A DNA stretch of 64,000 nucleotides from Amaranthus tricolor (Eukaryota > Streptophyta > Magnoliopsida > Caryophyllales > Amaranthaceae): positions 2,562,501-2,626,500 of the forward strand of contig NC_080050.1 in the NCBI RefSeq assembly GCF_026212465.1. The letters are read 5' to 3'. The position numbers and the translations under genes were made by a program. Numbering within the stretch: the stretch's first letter is position 1; the number at the start of each line of letters is the position of its first letter. Of this stretch, positions 23,221-35,693 are shown in pieces. Under the pieces are notes generated by a model that did not search any database, was not told where the DNA came from, and was given only the letters and a program-made list of their open reading frames with translations.

Positions 23221-23228
23221 TTTCTACC

Positions 23229-24266
23229 TTAAAAGGGTCTTATAAGTAAAATTTTTAGTCAAAAATAAATTTAATTCTCTTTTTATGTTCTTTGATTTTT
23301 GCTATATTATTTATTATTTTTTGGTTGTGTTCCCTAATTTAACCGAATCTTTATATTATATGATGACATTGAGAATGAATTTAGTGTTACTTTTGAAGAA
23401 TTTTGCTATGTTTTTTTTACGGTAGTTAACTCTTAGTGTTACTTTTGAAGAATTTAGTTACACTTTTTCTATGGTAGTTAAATCATCACAATTTAGGATT
23501 GTTATATAATATCACATTTTTAAGTGGTAATGGATGAAAATAAATTTGGTGGTTGTTTAGCAAATGGTTGTTGGTTTTTTTGACCAGTTGATAATGTCTA
23601 TTTTTGTTGACATTTAACTTGCTGGATAAACTAACTATATATGAAGCTGTTTGGTAAAATTAGATATTGGTTGTTGATTGTTTATTAGCGAAAAAAGAGT
23701 CAACAAGATGAAACAGCTAATAAAACTTTTTCTTTTTTAGGTTAAGAGTCTCGTTTTCATTTTTTTTCCTTGTTGATCATCAACGAGTCAAAACCAAAAG
23801 CTACCTAAAAAGCTAACCCAAAAATCATTAATAAGTAAAAAAGGTACTTTATTGATCTGATTACTCCTATTAAATCATTACATCTAGAAGTTGAGTGTAC
23901 ATAAGGGAAAAAATTACTTGTATTTGTTAGGGTTTATGTTATGGATGAAATATGTATTATTGGGCCAATGTGTTTATAGCTCACTTTTTCAACTCTTACT
24001 TGGATAATAATTTTAAAGAGAAAAGAAAGGAATGAATGGAAAAGAAAAAGGGATATTTTTTTTCGTTTTTTTTCTTTTTCTTGTAGAGGAAGAGATGTTT
24101 TTTTTCATTTTTCTTCTTTTTCTTGTATCCTCTTTCTTGTATATCTTGTATCCTCTAAGGCATTGTGTATATCTTGTATCCTCTACGGCATTGTGTATAT
24201 CTTGTATCCTCTACGGCATTGTGCATATTACGTACTACAATACAATTGATGATTAAAGTGATATTA
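23229..24266. other. intergenic, AT-rich
   Basis: No gene. Around 23545-23850 a GGTTGTTTAGC..GGTTGTTGG stretch and an AAAACCAAAAGCTACC stretch may be the ends of an old MITE; similar words occur near 36540-36910 and 40370-40565. Confidence 0.4.
24140..24223. repeat. three 28-bp tandem repeats
   Basis: Units 24140-24167, 24168-24195 and 24196-24223, each containing TCTTGTATCCTCTA and GGCATTGTG. Units differ at one base (AAGG or ACGG). They end about 45 bp before the Copia 2 insertion. Confidence 0.9.
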
Positions 24267-24271
24267 TTAGA

Positions 24272-24551
24272 TGACAAAGTCGAACTATTTGATTTCATAT
24301 TGAATCAATACATTAACTTCAATGAAAGTCATTTCTTGGATTTTGCAGAGAAAGAGAGGAGAGAATGAGTGATCCTTTTTTATTGAATTAATTGAATGAA
24401 TATGAATGATTATACAAGCAATATATATATATACATTACAAGCATCTAGAAGCTAAGAATAAGCTGCCATGTGAGCTGGCAATTCAGTTATACCAGATAT
24501 ATATGAACCTAGGAGCATGGAGGAGATGTAGCAGCATATATTCATGTAACA
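24272..24551 (-). repeat. 3' LTR of Copia 2
   Basis: Low-coordinate copy, preceded (on the minus strand) by the purine tract GCGGGGGGG at 24552-24560. Confidence 0.9.
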
Positions 24552-24560
24552 CCCCCCCGC
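24552..24560 (-). other. polypurine tract of Copia 2
   Basis: GCGGGGGGG on the minus strand directly before the 3' LTR start. Confidence 0.75.
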
Positions 24561-27500
24561 AAACTAGGGGTGAGGATCATCCCAAGTTTGCTCAAAAACC
24601 TGTTGTGCTGGTTTGAAGGAAAGATTTTTGTCATCACATCAGCAAGTTGTGATGAAGTTGGAAGATAAGTGAGTTGAATGAGACCTTCTAAAACTTTCTC
24701 CCTTGTGAAATGGCAATCAATTTCAATGTGCTTTGTCCTTTCATGGTATATGGGATTCCTGGCAATATGAATGGCACTCATATTGTCACAATGCAACACC
24801 ACTGGTTTGATGATAGGCACTTGTAGTTCCTTTAGAAGCCTAACCATCCATGCAACCTCACTTGCAGCAGAGGACATAGCTCTGTATTCGGCCTCACTGG
24901 AGGATTTAGAAACAGTACTTTGTTTCTTAGATTTCCAAGTTATGGGAGAAGACCCAAGCATCAACACATAGCCAGTACCTGATCTCTTGGTATTGGGACA
25001 GGCAGCCCAATCTGAATCACTAAAAGCCTGCAATACAAGCTGACCAGAACTATTTAGTAAGATGCCTTGCCCTACAGTAGCTGCTATATATCTCAAGGCA
25101 TGATGAAGAGCTGCAACATGAGATTGTTTAGGCTATTGTAAGAATTGGCTCAAATGTTGAACTGTAAATGCCAGATCAGGCCTAGTATGAGTTAAGAAAT
25201 TCATTTTACCCACCATTGTTCTGTAGTATGTAGGATCATGATATAATGCAACTTCCAGTTGAAGAAGCTTGAGGTTTTGAGGAAGGGGAGTGACAGCAGG
25301 CTTGAGGTTTTGTATTTTACAGTGGGAAAGAAGCTCTCTTGTAAATTTCGTCTGTGTGAGACTTATCCCTGAATTTGTGTACCCAACTTCAATACCTAAG
25401 AAGAAATGTAGTTTTCCTAAGTCTTTTATTATAAAGACGCTATCAAGATGAGACTTTAGCTGAGAAATACCCTGAGAATCATTTCCTGTGATAAGTATGT
25501 CATCAACATAAACTGCCACAATAGTGATAAAAGATCCCACTGTCTTAAGAAATAAACTATAGTCATTTTTAGACTGAGAATAACCTTGAGAAATCAACTC
25601 TGAAGTTAGTTTTGCAAACCATTGTCTTGAAGCCTGTTTAAGGCCATGAAGTGATTTTTGTAGTTAGCAAACTTTGCCAGATGCATTGGCTAAACCATTA
25701 GGAGCTTTCATATATACTTCTTCATGCAAATCACCATGAAGAAATGCATTATTTACATCCAATTGCCATATATCCCAATATTTAGAAGCTGCCAGTGCTA
25801 TAATGCATCGTACACTGGACATCTTGATCACAGGAGAAAAGTTTCATCATAGTCTATGCCTTGTTTTTGAGTAAACCCTCTGGCAACCAACCTTGCTTTA
25901 TACCTTTCAATGGAACCATCCGATTTGAGTTTGAGTTTATAAACCCATTTGCAGCTGATAGCCTTTTTACCCTTGGGTAAGTCTACTAGTACCCATGTGT
26001 TATTTTTCTGAAGAGCAGAAAGTTCATGTTGCATGGCCTGTAACCACTCCTGCTTCTGAATGGCTTCTAAATAGGAACGAGGCTCATCTTGAGCAGAAAT
26101 CTGAGCAATGAAGCATTTATGTATAGTGGGGAGTTGACCATAGGGTATTATATTACACCTATTGTTATTAGAAGCATGTGAGCAAAAGTAATCAGAGAGA
26201 TAAGCTGGTGGTTGTTTAATTCTAGTAGATTGTCTGGTGGGAGCTAAAACACTGATGGAACTCATATCTACTAAGTTGTCAGGATGAATTTGAGGAGATG
26301 GAACAACAAGAGAAAGATTTGAATAGGAAGAAGTAGGAGAAATGTTATGTGAACTGAGGACATCAGGATTATTTTGTCCTGAAGGAAAGTCAGGAAATAA
26401 AGTGTTGTTGTAGTTAGTGGAGTTTAAAGGAAGAAAGAAAGGATAATGTGGTGTAGAATGAGGATTGTTAATTGTGGAAAAATGAAAAGGAAAATGTCGT
26501 TCATGAAAATGACATTCCTTGAAATAACTGTCTTTTTGTCAACCATGTCATATACTTTGTAAGCCTTTTGAAGATTTGGATAACCAATGAAAATGCATGG
26601 ATGTGCCCTGTTATCAAATTTATGTCTGTTTAAAGAACTGGTTGTCATGAAACATAGGCAGCCAAAGGCTTTTAAATGCTCTATATCTGGTTTTGTTTTG
26701 AAAAGTTTCTCATAAGGTGATACAAAACCCAAAGTTTGCAGTGGCATTCTATTGATGAGATAGGCAGCTGTTAAAACACAATCACCCCAAAAATGAATAG
26801 GGAGATTTGATTGAAAATAAAGAGCTCTGGCAGTTTCTAGTAAATGTTTATGTTTTCTTTCAACAACCCCATTTTGTTGAGGGGTATTGGCACAACTTTT
26901 ATGGTGTATGATACCTTTGGAAGATAAGAACAGTTTCATTTTTCCTTCACATAATTCAGGGGCATTATCTGATCTAACTCCTTTAATTAGGGAATGAAAT
27001 TGTGTAGAGACATTAGCATAGAAATATTGAAAAACATTAACTGCTTCTGCCTTATTTCTCATTAGGAAAAGCCAAGTGACTCTTGTAAAATCATCTACAA
27101 TAGTCAAGAACAAAGTACAACCATTATGAGTACTATTCCTATAAGGCCCCCATGTATCTATGTGCAACAATTCAAAAGGTACAATGGATTTTATTGTGCT
27201 ATGACCAAAAAAAAGTCTGTTCTGTCTTGCAGCAGGACAGATTTTACAGAAACAAGTATTTACATAATCTGACACATTGAGAGAAGGTTGGACATGTTTG
27301 ATTACAGGGAATGGAGCATGACCTAATCGAAGATGCCAAAGCTTAGCCAAATCTATATTTGATTGAGCAGAATGGCAAGAGGAGAGAATAGAAACTGTGA
27401 TTGAAGTGGAGGTTGGTGTGCTTGGTGTATCATTTTGATAGTAGTATAGTCCTTTTTTGAATCTACCAAGCTGAATTGGCTTGTTCAGAGAAGGGGCCTG

Positions 27501-28243
27501 GATGCAACATGAATCATTTGTGAATGAGATAATACAGTTAAGATCTTCACATAATTTGCTGATGGATATAAGGTGAAAATGGAAATTAGGTACATGAAGC
27601 ACATTTTGTAAAACAATATGCTTATTAAGGATAACAGAACCTGTGTGTTTAACATTGACTGTAGTTCTATCAGGTATTGTAATATTGTTATTCACATGAG
27701 GAGTGATCTTATGATATGATGAAAACAAATTTAAATCATAACTCATGTGATTAGTTGCACCACTATCAAGAATCCACATAGTTTTATTAGATGACATCAA
27801 ACAAAACTCACCAGCAAGGAAACAAGCATTGGTTGAGTCTTCATTAAGTGTGGGAGTAATTTCTTGTTTCTGTTGACTAAGTAGATTCAATATCTGGGAG
27901 TATTGTTCTTAAGTGAAAGTAGGTCTGTCAGAAATAGGTGCTAGAAACTCATTAGTGTCAGTATCATCATGTGTCACTGCAGCTGCTACTTGTTTCCCTT
28001 TCCAGTTGCCTTGAGGTAGAGTACCAGATTTAGGAGGATAGCCATTCAACTTGAAGCATTTATCCTTAATATGACCTGTTCTTTTGCAGTAATCACAAAA
28101 CGGTTTTGATTTTCTTGATGGATCACCTCTTGTTGAGTTATGGTAATGAGGAGGTCTGTAAGATTGATTAGACCTGTTGTTGCCCAAGAAAGCCTGAGGA
28201 GTCTTAGTAGTAGACTCAGAGTATTGTCTGTGCTGCTCTTCTT

Positions 28244-29738
28244 TGTAGACTCAATTAGGAACGGGAACAGCAACAAGAGGGGGGGTGAATTGTTGTTGTT
28301 ACTAGTTTAAGCGTTTTTGCCCTGTTTTTGCGGAATTGAATAAAATAAATAAAGCTTAAACTTAGAGCGAAATAATTAAAAGAGACAAACGATTTTCACG
28401 TGGAAACCTTCTAGGCCTAAATAGAAGGAAAAACCACGACCCCTCGGGATTTCTAAATTCTCCACTATGTTTAAGGCAACTCGTTACAATTACATTAAAC
28501 ATCTTACTTCACTCGAAGCGCATCAACTAGGCCAACTCTTCTCTCTCAAATTGCTTCACTCAAAGCAACAAACTTAGCTTCACTAAAAGCTAATTCTCAC
28601 CACTAGCTTCACTAGAAGCTTTCTCCTTAGCTTTACTCAAAGCTAATCTCTTCTCTAGCTTCATTTAAAGCTATCTAATTTCCCCCTTAGACTCACCCGA
28701 GTCTAATTACAAATTCTCTCAAAAACCCTTACAAAAGGATAATAATTATCTAAAAATAAAATCAATGAGTTGCACAAGAAAATATTATAAATTAATTGGC
28801 ATTTTTAAAACAAAATTTTCTTGTAAAAATTCTCCCATAATTACGTATGATTTAATGGCTCATACTAAGGCGAGTTTTGAATAATAACCGAGCACTATTT
28901 ATAGAGCTAAAATCCCTAAGAATAAGGAATATTCCAATCCATTATCCCATTATCAAAAGATCATGGGAGTAATGTGGATTTTAATAACCAAGTCTTCCTA
29001 TGGTTAATCTTAAAAATAGGCATTTAAAGTTGACCAATTCAAGCCCACGGTTATTTAGCAATAACTGCTGTTCCCTAATAATAGGTTTTGTTCCCTTTAA
29101 GGCAGCAGTTTTACAAACAGCTGTTCCTGTTCCAGTATTAATTGCTGGAACGTGTTTGCTATAAATAGAAACGGTTATACTGATTGGGAATGATTACTTG
29201 CTAACTTTTAGGAATAAAGACGGTTTAGAATGATAGCTAAGACCCATTCAACAACCACTAATTCTATTTTTAGTAAATCCAATATTTACTAAAAATAGAT
29301 CCTAAAATAAAGGATCTTTATTTAGGGGCTCATACGTAAAGTAATTTTTAGAAAACTTTTTGCCAATTAATTTTAATAAATTACTACTGCAACAAATTAA
29401 TTTTATTAAATACATTAACTAAAAATAATAATTAAAATATAATAACCAAAATTTTCAGTTAACGTAGGCTGACTGCAGTTCAGGAACAGTGCGCTGTTTC
29501 CAGAATCCAGTTTTGCTAGAACATCCAACTTAGGAACAGTAGACCTGCTATCTCCATTTTACATCCCAAGCGATATACTTCTTCTAACATCCCTTGAATC
29601 CTTTTGACACGTGCATTCCCATGAACTAAGCCATAGGTACTATCAACGATCACAATTAATCGGATATCGACCTGCACACAATCTCTAAACACATATTTGC
29701 TTAAGTGTAGTCATCATCAAAACTCAAGAGGTCCAACA
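28244..29738 (-). mobile_element. solo LTR of a SIRE/Maximus-like Copia element
   Basis: On the minus strand the segment starts TGTTGGACCTCTTGAG and ends TTGAGTCTACA. It is flanked by AAGAA on both sides (plus-strand TTCTT at 28239-28243 and 29739-29743). Length 1495 bp. A CACCCCCCCTCTTG block near its 3' end is typical of large plant Copia LTRs. There is no coding sequence, primer site or second LTR. Skipping it together with one AAGAA copy makes the two halves of the Copia 2 gag read through in one frame, which confirms the borders. Confidence 0.9.
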
Positions 29739-30831
29739 TTCTTGTATTAAGAGCCTATAAGCATGGCTTATAGCAGGCAGCGAATATTGCATTAACAAGT
29801 TAGATCTAACTTGTTTAAAAGAAGAGTTGAGCTTCATTAGAAATATTGTGAGCTTTGTTCTTGTATGTGGAGAAGTTTGGAAGTGATTCTGCAAGTACAA
29901 CCATTACAGACACAAGAAGGTAAGGGTCGTATTGCATCTTGCTCATCCTACAGGATTTTCAGTTTAGTATAGAAAGAAGAAATGGAGTCAGAACCTTGCT
30001 CAGTATCAGCCAACTGCTGAAAGATAGAAAAGATTTGTGTGCCTGATGTTTGTCCGAACCTTTCATGCAAATTTCTCCAAATATCAAAAGCAGTAGGAAA
30101 ATGTAGGGCACTTCTTGCAATAGGTTGATCAAGGATTTTCATGAACCAGGTCATGAGGTTGTTATTCACTCTATCCCAACATTTGAAGGTAAGTGAATTG
30201 AGTTCTGGCTTAGGGATAGATTCATCAACAAATGCCAATTTGTTCTTAGCAGAAAGAGCAATGACTACAGCACGTTTCCAATCATTAAAATTAGTGCCAG
30301 AGAAAGGAGCAGACACTAGAATGAAACTTGCATCACTCGGATGTAAATAGTACGGTGATGTATGATCAAAATTCAGATCAGAAGGTGTAGATTCTGAAGA
30401 CATCTTGGATAAAAAAAAATTGTAATGTAGTTGTTTAGAAGAGGATGTGAAAGGAGTATAACAAAGATATGAAGCAAAAGAAGCAGTAAAAGGCTACTGA
30501 AAAGAGAGGAAAACAAAATCAATTGATTTCACGCAACAAAAGCAATTGAAGAATAAAGAAAACAAAATTAATTGATCAAGAACAAGAAAACAAAAGAAAG
30601 GAAGAATTAAGAAAATCAATTGAAGCAACAAAATCAATCAACCAATTGAGATAAAGAGGAAACCAGATACATGCAAAGAAGAATGTGAATTTCACGCAAC
30701 AGGAGAAGAAAAATCAAGGCAACAATGGCAATGAAGCATTAAGCAAGAGAATGATACCAGTTTATTATCATTCATCAGAAGAAAAATCCGAGAAGAATCA
30801 AGAATATGCAATAGCAATTTCGCAATTTATT

Positions 30832-30845
30832 GGCGTCTGATACCA
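30832..30845 (-). other. primer-binding site of Copia 2
   Basis: TGGTATCAGACGCC on the minus strand directly after the 5' LTR, matching initiator-Met tRNA at its first ten bases. Confidence 0.85.
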
Positions 30846-31122
30846 TGACAAAGTCGAACTATTTGATTTCATATTGAATCAATACATTGACTTCAATGGA
30901 AGTCATTTCTTGGATTTTGCAGAGAAAGAGAAAAGAGAATGAGTGATCCTTTTTTATTGAATTAATTGAATGAATATGAATGATTACAAAAGCAATATAT
31001 ATATACATTACAAGCATCTAGAAGCTAAGAATAAGCTGGCATGTGAGCTGGCATTCAGTTATACCAGATATATATGAACCTAGGAGCATGGAGGAGATGT
31101 AGCAGCATATAATCATGTAACA
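30846..31122 (-). repeat. 5' LTR of Copia 2
   Basis: High-coordinate copy, about 97 percent identical to the other by eye. It is followed by the duplication TTAGA. Confidence 0.9.
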
Positions 31123-31180
31123 TTAGATATCCAAAATTGTACTCTCTCTTTATTTCTCAATTTGATCTATGTTAAAACAG

Positions 31181-31507
31181 CCAGTCTCTTGAGAGACGTC
31201 TCTTATGTCCAGTTTATTAAAGCTTAATACTTATTTATTGTATTTATAATGCCTATCTATTGTATCCTTAATACTTACTTACAATATCCTTAATGCCTAC
31301 TTATCGTATTCTTAATGCTTATTTACAATATTGTTAATGCTTATATCCTTCTTATCCACTGAGTAAATGTGCAGTACTGTACAATATTTTAAATGCCTAC
31401 TTACAATATCCTTAATGTCCATTGAGTAACTTACTCTAAATTTTACTTTATAGACTAGTCTAATTAAAAATAATCTTTTAAGGAAATCGTCTCTCACAAG
31501 AATTTGT
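31181..31507. mobile_element. GAGACGGTCTC-family element with internal tandem repeats
   Basis: Left arm CAGTCTCTTGAGAGACGTCT, right arm AAATCGTCTCTCACAAGAA. The interior is a run of at least eight degenerate units of about 22 bp around CTTAATGCCTACTTACAATA. The same unit, in inverse orientation, fills the element at 19087. Confidence 0.6.
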
Positions 31508-32921
31508 GATATTCAAAACAAGAATGATCAAGCTAAAATGTAGCAATATTAAACGTTTGACGAATCCAAGTTGTTAACATATACACCTTCGTCCCCTCTT
31601 CTTTATATCCTTTATTTTACTCTTTATTGTCACCGCCCAAAAGACTCAATTAACTTGATTGAAACTTAACATAAACTAAACAAACACATAAAAACACCAC
31701 ACTAGTTGAGTCAACAATACTACAAACATTATCACTCCTTCATCAAAGAAGATAATGTTACACAGTACAACCCTAATTAAAATGCAAAATTCAAAGAACT
31801 TTCATTTTAATCATAACAATGCAAAGAACTATTAAGTGTTCAACGTTGTATAGATTTTTTTGGGCTGATATTGGGCCATCAAAATAGACACTAGTTATCT
31901 CCAGCCTGCAAGTAGGGAAATACCCGGAAATAGATACTCAACCACTGTCCCACTCAATTTATATCGATTTTCATTATGAGTTGTCTTATTTATATCGCAT
32001 TATTTTTTTATTTGTATCAAACAATTTCTTTTAGTCTCAACAATATATTTAAATTTTCTTTTAATATCATTTATACAATTTATTTTCAACTTTATTTAAT
32101 ATTACATTTTTACAATTTCTTCTACTTTTTACAAAACTTATTATCTTTCTATTTGATTTAATCCCAATATATCGTATAGGAAGTAGAATATTACATGGGC
32201 TACTGTCACGTGGTATGATTTCATGTACGTCGCATCGATAATCATGACATATACATCATTCCAATCTTTGCAGCATAATAGTTTTAAATGTGACAACCTT
32301 TTATATCTTTATTTCATAATACTTATTGCTATTCCATTTTAATTGGATATAAGTATTAAAAAAATGATTAATCGATATTATAATATTATTATCATCCTTA
32401 AATAATAATAAAAGTGTAAGAGTTAATGAGGTAGGTATAAGAAAAAAGGCATTGGTAATTAGTCCATAATGTCCCGCATTTAGAATTAATATCACATTTG
32501 CTTTTTATACGTTTCTCAATGCATTAATTTAATCTATAATGTCTCTAATTATGATCATTAAAAATCATAAAAAATTGATATTAAAAACCTTCACATTGAG
32601 CCGAATTAAACAAAATCTCATTGAACTATATTTTAAACTTATAGATTGAGTATTAAATACAAATTAAAAGTGACATATGAATAATGTCCAAAAAGCAAAT
32701 AAAATATTAACTCTAAATTAAAAGGAGTATAATGACATACCAGATATTATATGAAAAAGAAAAGTGTATTATGAAAAGAAGTATGTACCAAACTCATTGG
32801 GACAGAGTCGCAAAGAGGACTCTTCTTATTTGTCAAGTTTCCCAATATATTTAAGCTCATGTAGTTTAAGTACTCTCCTACACTTAACTTTACAACCAAC
32901 AAAGCAAAACTAGGAAGAAAA
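31508..32921. other. intergenic and TAC1 promoter region
   Basis: No gene. From about 32465 to 32731 a decayed copy of the MITE found at 35079 can be traced (shared ACATTTGCTTTTTATAC, TCTCTAATTATG and a terminal AAAGGAGTA). The last 190 bp before 32922 are the likely TAC1 leader and core promoter. Confidence 0.45.
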
Positions 32922-35539
32922 ATGAAGGTTAGTTTACTACTATTTCTTCATGCAAGTTTTATCAATAACCAATTAACAAAAACAATCTTAAAATTAAGCA
33001 ATTTGTGCTTAACTAATATAAATATCAATTCAACATAGAATTATACATTTTCATGTTTGCAAAATTACTAAATAGTTATATTGGTTATTCTTTTTTTAAT
33101 TTTAGGTGTTTAGTTGGGTTCATCGGCGATTTCTAAATATTAATTCATGCACTACTTTTTCACCGGGTAAGTTCATCTTCTTTTTTAAATCATATTTATC
33201 ATTATGTATTTTCTCTATTCTTTTAAGAATTTCATTTCCTAATTTTTTTAAATAAGGAATAACAAAAAATCCTTACTAGAAAAAAGGAGAATGATTCTAT
33301 ATAAAATCAAAGATTCTATCAATACCTTTCCCCTTCCATTTTTCCATGCCATTATCTATGATGTACTACTATAATATTTTAAAGAACTCATGCTCAATTG
33401 CACTCTATTACGGTGCAGTTCCTCTCACTAAAATTTCATTTATCTTAATTATGTTATAATTTATATTATAGTCATTTGTAGAGGTACATTAATATATGCA
33501 AGGTTCCGCCACAGCAGTAGATGTTTAAAACAAATTCAGTGACTTTTTTTTTGATTTATAATCTTATTTAATTTTAATTCGACTATAAAAAATATTTACA
33601 ATTATATAAAAATTAAAATATACGACATAAAAGTCACTTTTAAATCAACCAAAACAACTTAACGAAAATCAACACAATGACATAAATAAATATCTTAGCG
33701 ACAACCCGCCATTAAAAATTTCCTTTGAATTCTGACTTTTTGTGGAACTACTGAATTGATAACTAATCCTATGACTAATATGAAATGTAGTCTTGGAGTC
33801 ATATAAATTTATCTTTTATAAGCTTTTTTATGCAATTTAATTTATAAGCTTTTTTATACAATCCTATGACTTATATTGATTTATAGTTTTTGGTTATTTA
33901 TTTTATAGAGAGTGGAGCAGAAAAAGAAACAATGGAAATGATAGATCAATGGAAAGATGGGATCTTATCCATTGGTACACTTGCTATTGATCCATTGGCC
34001 ATTGACACAATTGGGATGATTGAGGGACTTGATGAAGGTTATGATCAAGAAATCACTAATGATCATCATGATCATATTATTATGGATGATGATCATGATG
34101 TTGATGATCATGATGAATCAAAGCCATTGATGAATGTTAAATTTTTCAGCCATGAATTGGAGAAAATTATGGGTGCAAACCATGAGATCACAGAGGAAGA
34201 AGTGGTTATTACTAAGAATGATGAAGAACAAAGTAAGAGGAGAGTAACCCTAGCTGATCTTTTTATGGAGGATTGTGATCATTACCCAGTGAAAGTATTG
34301 AAAGAGATACTTGATGATCATAATCATGGTGATGATGATGATCATGTTATGGAAAAACAAGGTTCTAAGGATATGATGAAGCCAACTTCTATTGCTAAAA
34401 ATGGCCTCTCTAAGGCCAAGAAACTATTGAAAGAAGATTTGCATCCACTTAGAAAGTTCAGCCAGGTAAAATCACAACAATTCCTTGGTTTTTTTAATTG
34501 AAAGCTTACAAAATTGATATGTATATATGTTAAATTAGGCATGACTTATTGTCAATGTCAGAATATAATTAGGGAAATACAATGTGCATACATTTGATAA
34601 AATATGGAGATATCATCCCAAAACTATATGACAAGAGCTCTAATAACTTATAAAATTTGCACATCATCTTTAATTTATTAATGTGCGATAAATCATCTCA
34701 ACAATAAAATTCTCATCATATAACAAAAAGGATGAAATGCAACCATTAAAAAAATACATATATAAAATATAATCTAAAATTTAAAAGTTACCTACAATTT
34801 ATACCTGCATGAATCATAAGTATTTTATTTGTATTAATTAGTCTCATGTTTTGCAAAACACATTAAAATGAGGGGTGCATAAGATTCAAATTTGTGAGTC
34901 TTCTATCATGTTTATAGCTCTAATATCACATTAAAAAATCAACTCAATAAAAGCTTAAGTTGATGATTATACGTAACTATAATTATAGCTCTAGAACATA
35001 TTATATACTCTACCACTATATGCGTTGCAAATTCTATGTTCTTTTGTAGTGGCTTTATTAATAGTATCAATTACTTAGTACTCCCTGCAATTCACTACTA
35101 ATGACTCATTTGCTTTATGCACTCTATTCAATGTACTTATGCAATCCTTAATATCTCTAATTGTGCATAAATTAAAATTATGGAAAGTTAATGTAAATAA
35201 TCTTTGCATTGAGATGAATCAAACAAGATCCCAATTGACTATGTTGTAATTTATAGATTAATTATAAAATACGAATTAAGAGTAAGATGAATATTGTCTA
35301 AAAATCAAATGGGATAATAGTGCTGAATTGGAAGGAGTATTAATTAAAATTGTTATGGATGTAAATATAAATACAGCTGATGAAAAAAATGAAGAAAAAG
35401 AAGATTCATCCAGACCAGGAGAGGAAGATGCAAAATAGGGACATGCAGATGCAGACAAACTACGGTCTAAAGAACCCTACCATTACCAATGACCAAAATG
35501 CAGTCAACAATGAGTTAGCTTCTTTGCTTCTCATTCAAG
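32922..35539 (+). CDS. TAC1: TAC1-like IGT-family protein (branch/tiller angle)
   Basis: Exons 32922-32927 (only Met-Lys), 33106-33166, 33909-34465 and 35377-35539, with GT..AG introns in phases 0, 1 and 0. The protein opens MKVFSWVHRRFLN (IGT region I), then WKDGILSIGTL (the IGT motif, region II) about 40 residues in. An acidic Asp/His-rich stretch and RRVTLADLFMEDCD (region III) follow, then KAKKLLKEDLHPLRKFSQ and LMKKMKKKKIHPD (region IV), ending near ELASLLLIQ. The two-codon first exon is typical of IGT genes. The WVHRRF start and absence of the C-terminal EAR-like segment seen in LAZY/DRO proteins favour TAC1. In known plants TAC1 widens branch angle, opposing LAZY1. The exact C-terminus is uncertain: exon 4 ends CAAG|GTATAC in phase 1. 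Confidence 0.85.
34600..34735. repeat. dispersed repeat, copy of 50615-50735
   Basis: Shares CATCCCAAAA-TATATGACAA, then TAACTTATAAAAT-TGCAC, ATCTTTAATTTAT and AAATCATCTCAACA in order with 50615-50735. It lies in TAC1 intron 3. Probably a piece of a small LTR element. Confidence 0.55.
34895..35030. repeat. fragment related to the TRIM at 56800
   Basis: GCTCTAATATCACATTAAAA, then AACTCAATAAAAGCTTAAG and a late TTATATACTCTA correspond in order to 57013-57096, including a decayed primer-site/LTR junction. It lies in TAC1 intron 3. Confidence 0.5.
35079..35339. mobile_element. Stowaway-like MITE in TAC1 intron 3
   Basis: Ends TACTCCCTGCAATTCA and (read inward) TACTCCTTCCAATTCAGC are inverted repeats of the CTCCCTCCGTTC-like kind widespread in plants, with a TA-containing boundary. 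The right end lies only 37 bp upstream of exon 4 of the TAC1 gene. Confidence 0.65.
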
Positions 35540-35654
35540 GTATACATATATTTATATTATCTTTTTTAGATGTATTATTATTAGTGCTTTTGTTGTCTAT
35601 ATATTTACCATTTAGTAAGTATAAGTCATTTCATAATCAATTATGATGTGCATG

Positions 35655-35655
<1 letters not shown>

Positions 35656-35693
<38 letters not shown>
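35656..35693. repeat. (ATT)n microsatellite
   Basis: About a dozen ATT units, 115 bp after TAC1 exon 4. Confidence 0.95.

Larger units (their letters stand above)
24542..30403 (-). pseudogene. gag-pol of Copia 2, disabled
   Basis: Gag starts at ATG 30403 with the usual plant Copia gag opening (LHPSDASFILVSAPFSG, then NDWKRAVVIALSAKNK). A TAG at 29948-29950 sits where Trp is expected, and a 1-nt slip follows near 29840. After the nested LTR, gag resumes with a zinc knuckle CDYCKRTGHIKDKC (about 28090). The protease DSGATNHM is intact (about 27765), as are the integrase zinc finger and HIDTWGP / RSDNAPEL / NGVVERK residues. A frameshift near 26510 and others near 25830, stops at 25664 and 25132, then YVDDILITGN (about 25520) and RNase H (DSDWAAC, SSSEAEYRAM) to the stop at 24542. 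Domains are well kept but the chain is broken in at least five places. Confidence 0.9.
24272..31122 (-). mobile_element. Ty1/Copia retrotransposon 2, defective, with nested solo LTR
   Basis: Two LTRs of about 280 bp (24272-24551 and 30846-31122; TG..CA), flanked by TTAGA (24267-24271 and 31123-31127). The primer site and purine tract are in place for a minus-strand element. Coding order on the minus strand is gag, zinc knuckle, protease, integrase, reverse transcriptase, RNase H. A solo LTR of another element (28244-29738) interrupts gag; without it the element is about 5.35 kb. The LTRs differ at roughly eight positions by eye, about 3 percent. Confidence 0.93.

Noticed and set aside
32922..35539. 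LAZY1 or DRO1 rather than TAC1
   Set aside because: The N-terminus fits TAC1 best, and no C-terminal EAR-like segment typical of LAZY/DRO was found in the following 3 kb.
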